DNA of 64,000 nucleotides from Chitinophaga oryziterrae (lineage in GTDB: Bacteria > Bacteroidota > Bacteroidia > Chitinophagales > Chitinophagaceae): NCBI RefSeq assembly GCF_009758125.1, contig NZ_WRXO01000013.1, positions 62,001 to 126,000 of the forward strand. The letters are read 5' to 3'. The notes below the pieces were generated by a model. That model was not told the DNA's origin and did not search any database. It saw only the letters and a list, made by a program, of their open reading frames with translations. Numbering within the stretch: the stretch's first letter is position 1; the number at the start of each line of letters is the position of its first letter. Both the position numbers and the translations under genes were made by a program. Shown piece after piece: positions 63,471 through 64,000 of the stretch.

Positions 63471-64000
63471 GTGGATCGCAACGATCTTTATACTCAATTC
63501 AGGCAATTGTTCCTGCAATTCTATGACCCCCTGTGTAAATATGCTTTTACTTTCGTTGCTGATAAAGATGCCAGTGAGGATATCGTACAGGATATGTTTA
63601 CACGCATATGGGAAAGGCATCAGGAAATGATAACATCCCTCAGCATCCGTGCTTACCTCTATAAATCAGTGAGAAACAATTCATTTACCTATCTGAGTAA
63701 AAAGAATAAGGTATATAGTTTATCTGATTGGGATATTGATGAAGAAGATATAACAGAACAGGAAAACCATGACATTCCCCATTACAGGGAACTATTGAAA
63801 AAAGCGATTGATAACCTTCCGGCAAAATGCAGGGAGGTATTTTTATTAAGCAGATCAGGCAACCTTAGTAACCAGGAAATTGCGGACAATCTCGGGATCT
63901 CTGTTAATACGGTCAATAATCAAACCTGGAAAGCCATGAAAATGCTGAAAGCATATGTAGCGAAGGCCAAACTATGGCTCCCGCCGGCTTTACTTATTTT
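63471..64000 (+). CDS. ECF RNA polymerase sigma-70 factor, cut by the window edge
   Basis: Reading from the GTG at 63471 gives at least 176 residues and no stop before 64000. Region 2 is visible (FVADKDASEDIVQDMFTRIWE ending the -10 recognition helix) and region 4 (LPAKCREVFLLSR, NQEIADNLGISVNTVNNQ) as an HTH. It is a Bacteroidota-type ECF sigma; such genes usually precede an anti-sigma (FecR-like) gene and a SusC/D or TonB operon, which would lie beyond the window. The start codon is assumed; an alternative upstream start is possible. Confidence 0.88.
   Translation, partial: MDRNDLYTQFRQLFLQFYDPLCKYAFTFVADKDASEDIVQDMFTRIWERHQEMITSLSIRAYLYKSVRNNSFTYLSKKNKVYSLSDWDIDEEDITEQENHDIPHYRELLKKAIDNLPAKCREVFLLSRSGNLSNQEIADNLGISVNTVNNQTWKAMKMLKAYVAKAKLWLPPALLI

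Noticed and set aside
1..64000. CRISPR array
   Set aside because: No series of equal-length repeats with unique spacers was found; the short tandem repeats have 10-12 bp periods only.

Overview
The window looks like chromosomal DNA of a Bacteroidota bacterium, most likely a Chitinophaga relative (inference). Reasons: several promoters fit the Bacteroidota -7 box TAnnTTTG, Shine-Dalgarno sequences are scarce, and the right-hand flank carries typical families of that group: a DUF6340-like lipoprotein, a DUF4846-like protein, an EndoS/F2-like GH18 lipoprotein, a TolB-like propeller and a Bacteroidota-type ECF sigma factor. No rRNA, CRISPR array or conjugation gene was seen.

Layout. (1) 1-4860 is an older accessory segment: an MBL-fold/unknown gene pair, a pseudogene with two in-frame amber codons, an RseP paralogue that has lost its catalytic glutamate, and scraps of a tyrosine integrase and a serine recombinase. 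(2) Element A, about 4861-20334, carries an interleaved hsdM-hsdS-mcrB-mcrC-hsdR restriction operon, two XRE regulators, a predicted structured RNA, an orphan histidine kinase, an NTase-HEPN/XRE pair and a large serine recombinase at its right end. (3) Element B, about 20318-53696, carries a ParA-like/HEPN pair, a decayed integrase, a HEPN protein next to an HNH nuclease, a GNAT-PIN protein with an ASCH partner, a DUF262/DUF262-HNH-FRG (GmrSD-like) pair, an RND efflux operon with a fused outer-membrane factor, a second XRE/NTase-HEPN pair, a group II intron, a secreted RHS/L,D-transpeptidase-like toxin operon with a candidate periplasmic immunity protein, and a tyrosine integrase at its right end. 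(4) 53681-64000 is ordinary chromosome starting with tRNA-Leu(CAA).

The main structural observation is that the 3' end of tRNA-Leu is present three times (4860, 20318, 53679). Each copy is preceded on the left by a different rho-independent hairpin with an A-tract, which reads as a terminator in the tRNA direction. This suggests tandem accretion of integrative elements at one tRNA gene, each bringing a replacement terminator for the tRNA it interrupts.

Functionally, elements A and B resemble a defence/conflict island with one block of efflux genes. Several small gene sets (ParA-HEPN, GNAT-PIN-ASCH, NTase-HEPN-XRE with adjacent structured sequence, DUF262 pair with FRG, and the paired transglutaminase-like/RHS toxins) have no assigned function that I can name with certainty and are the best candidates for undescribed systems. 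All assignments are from reading the sequence; no database search was run.
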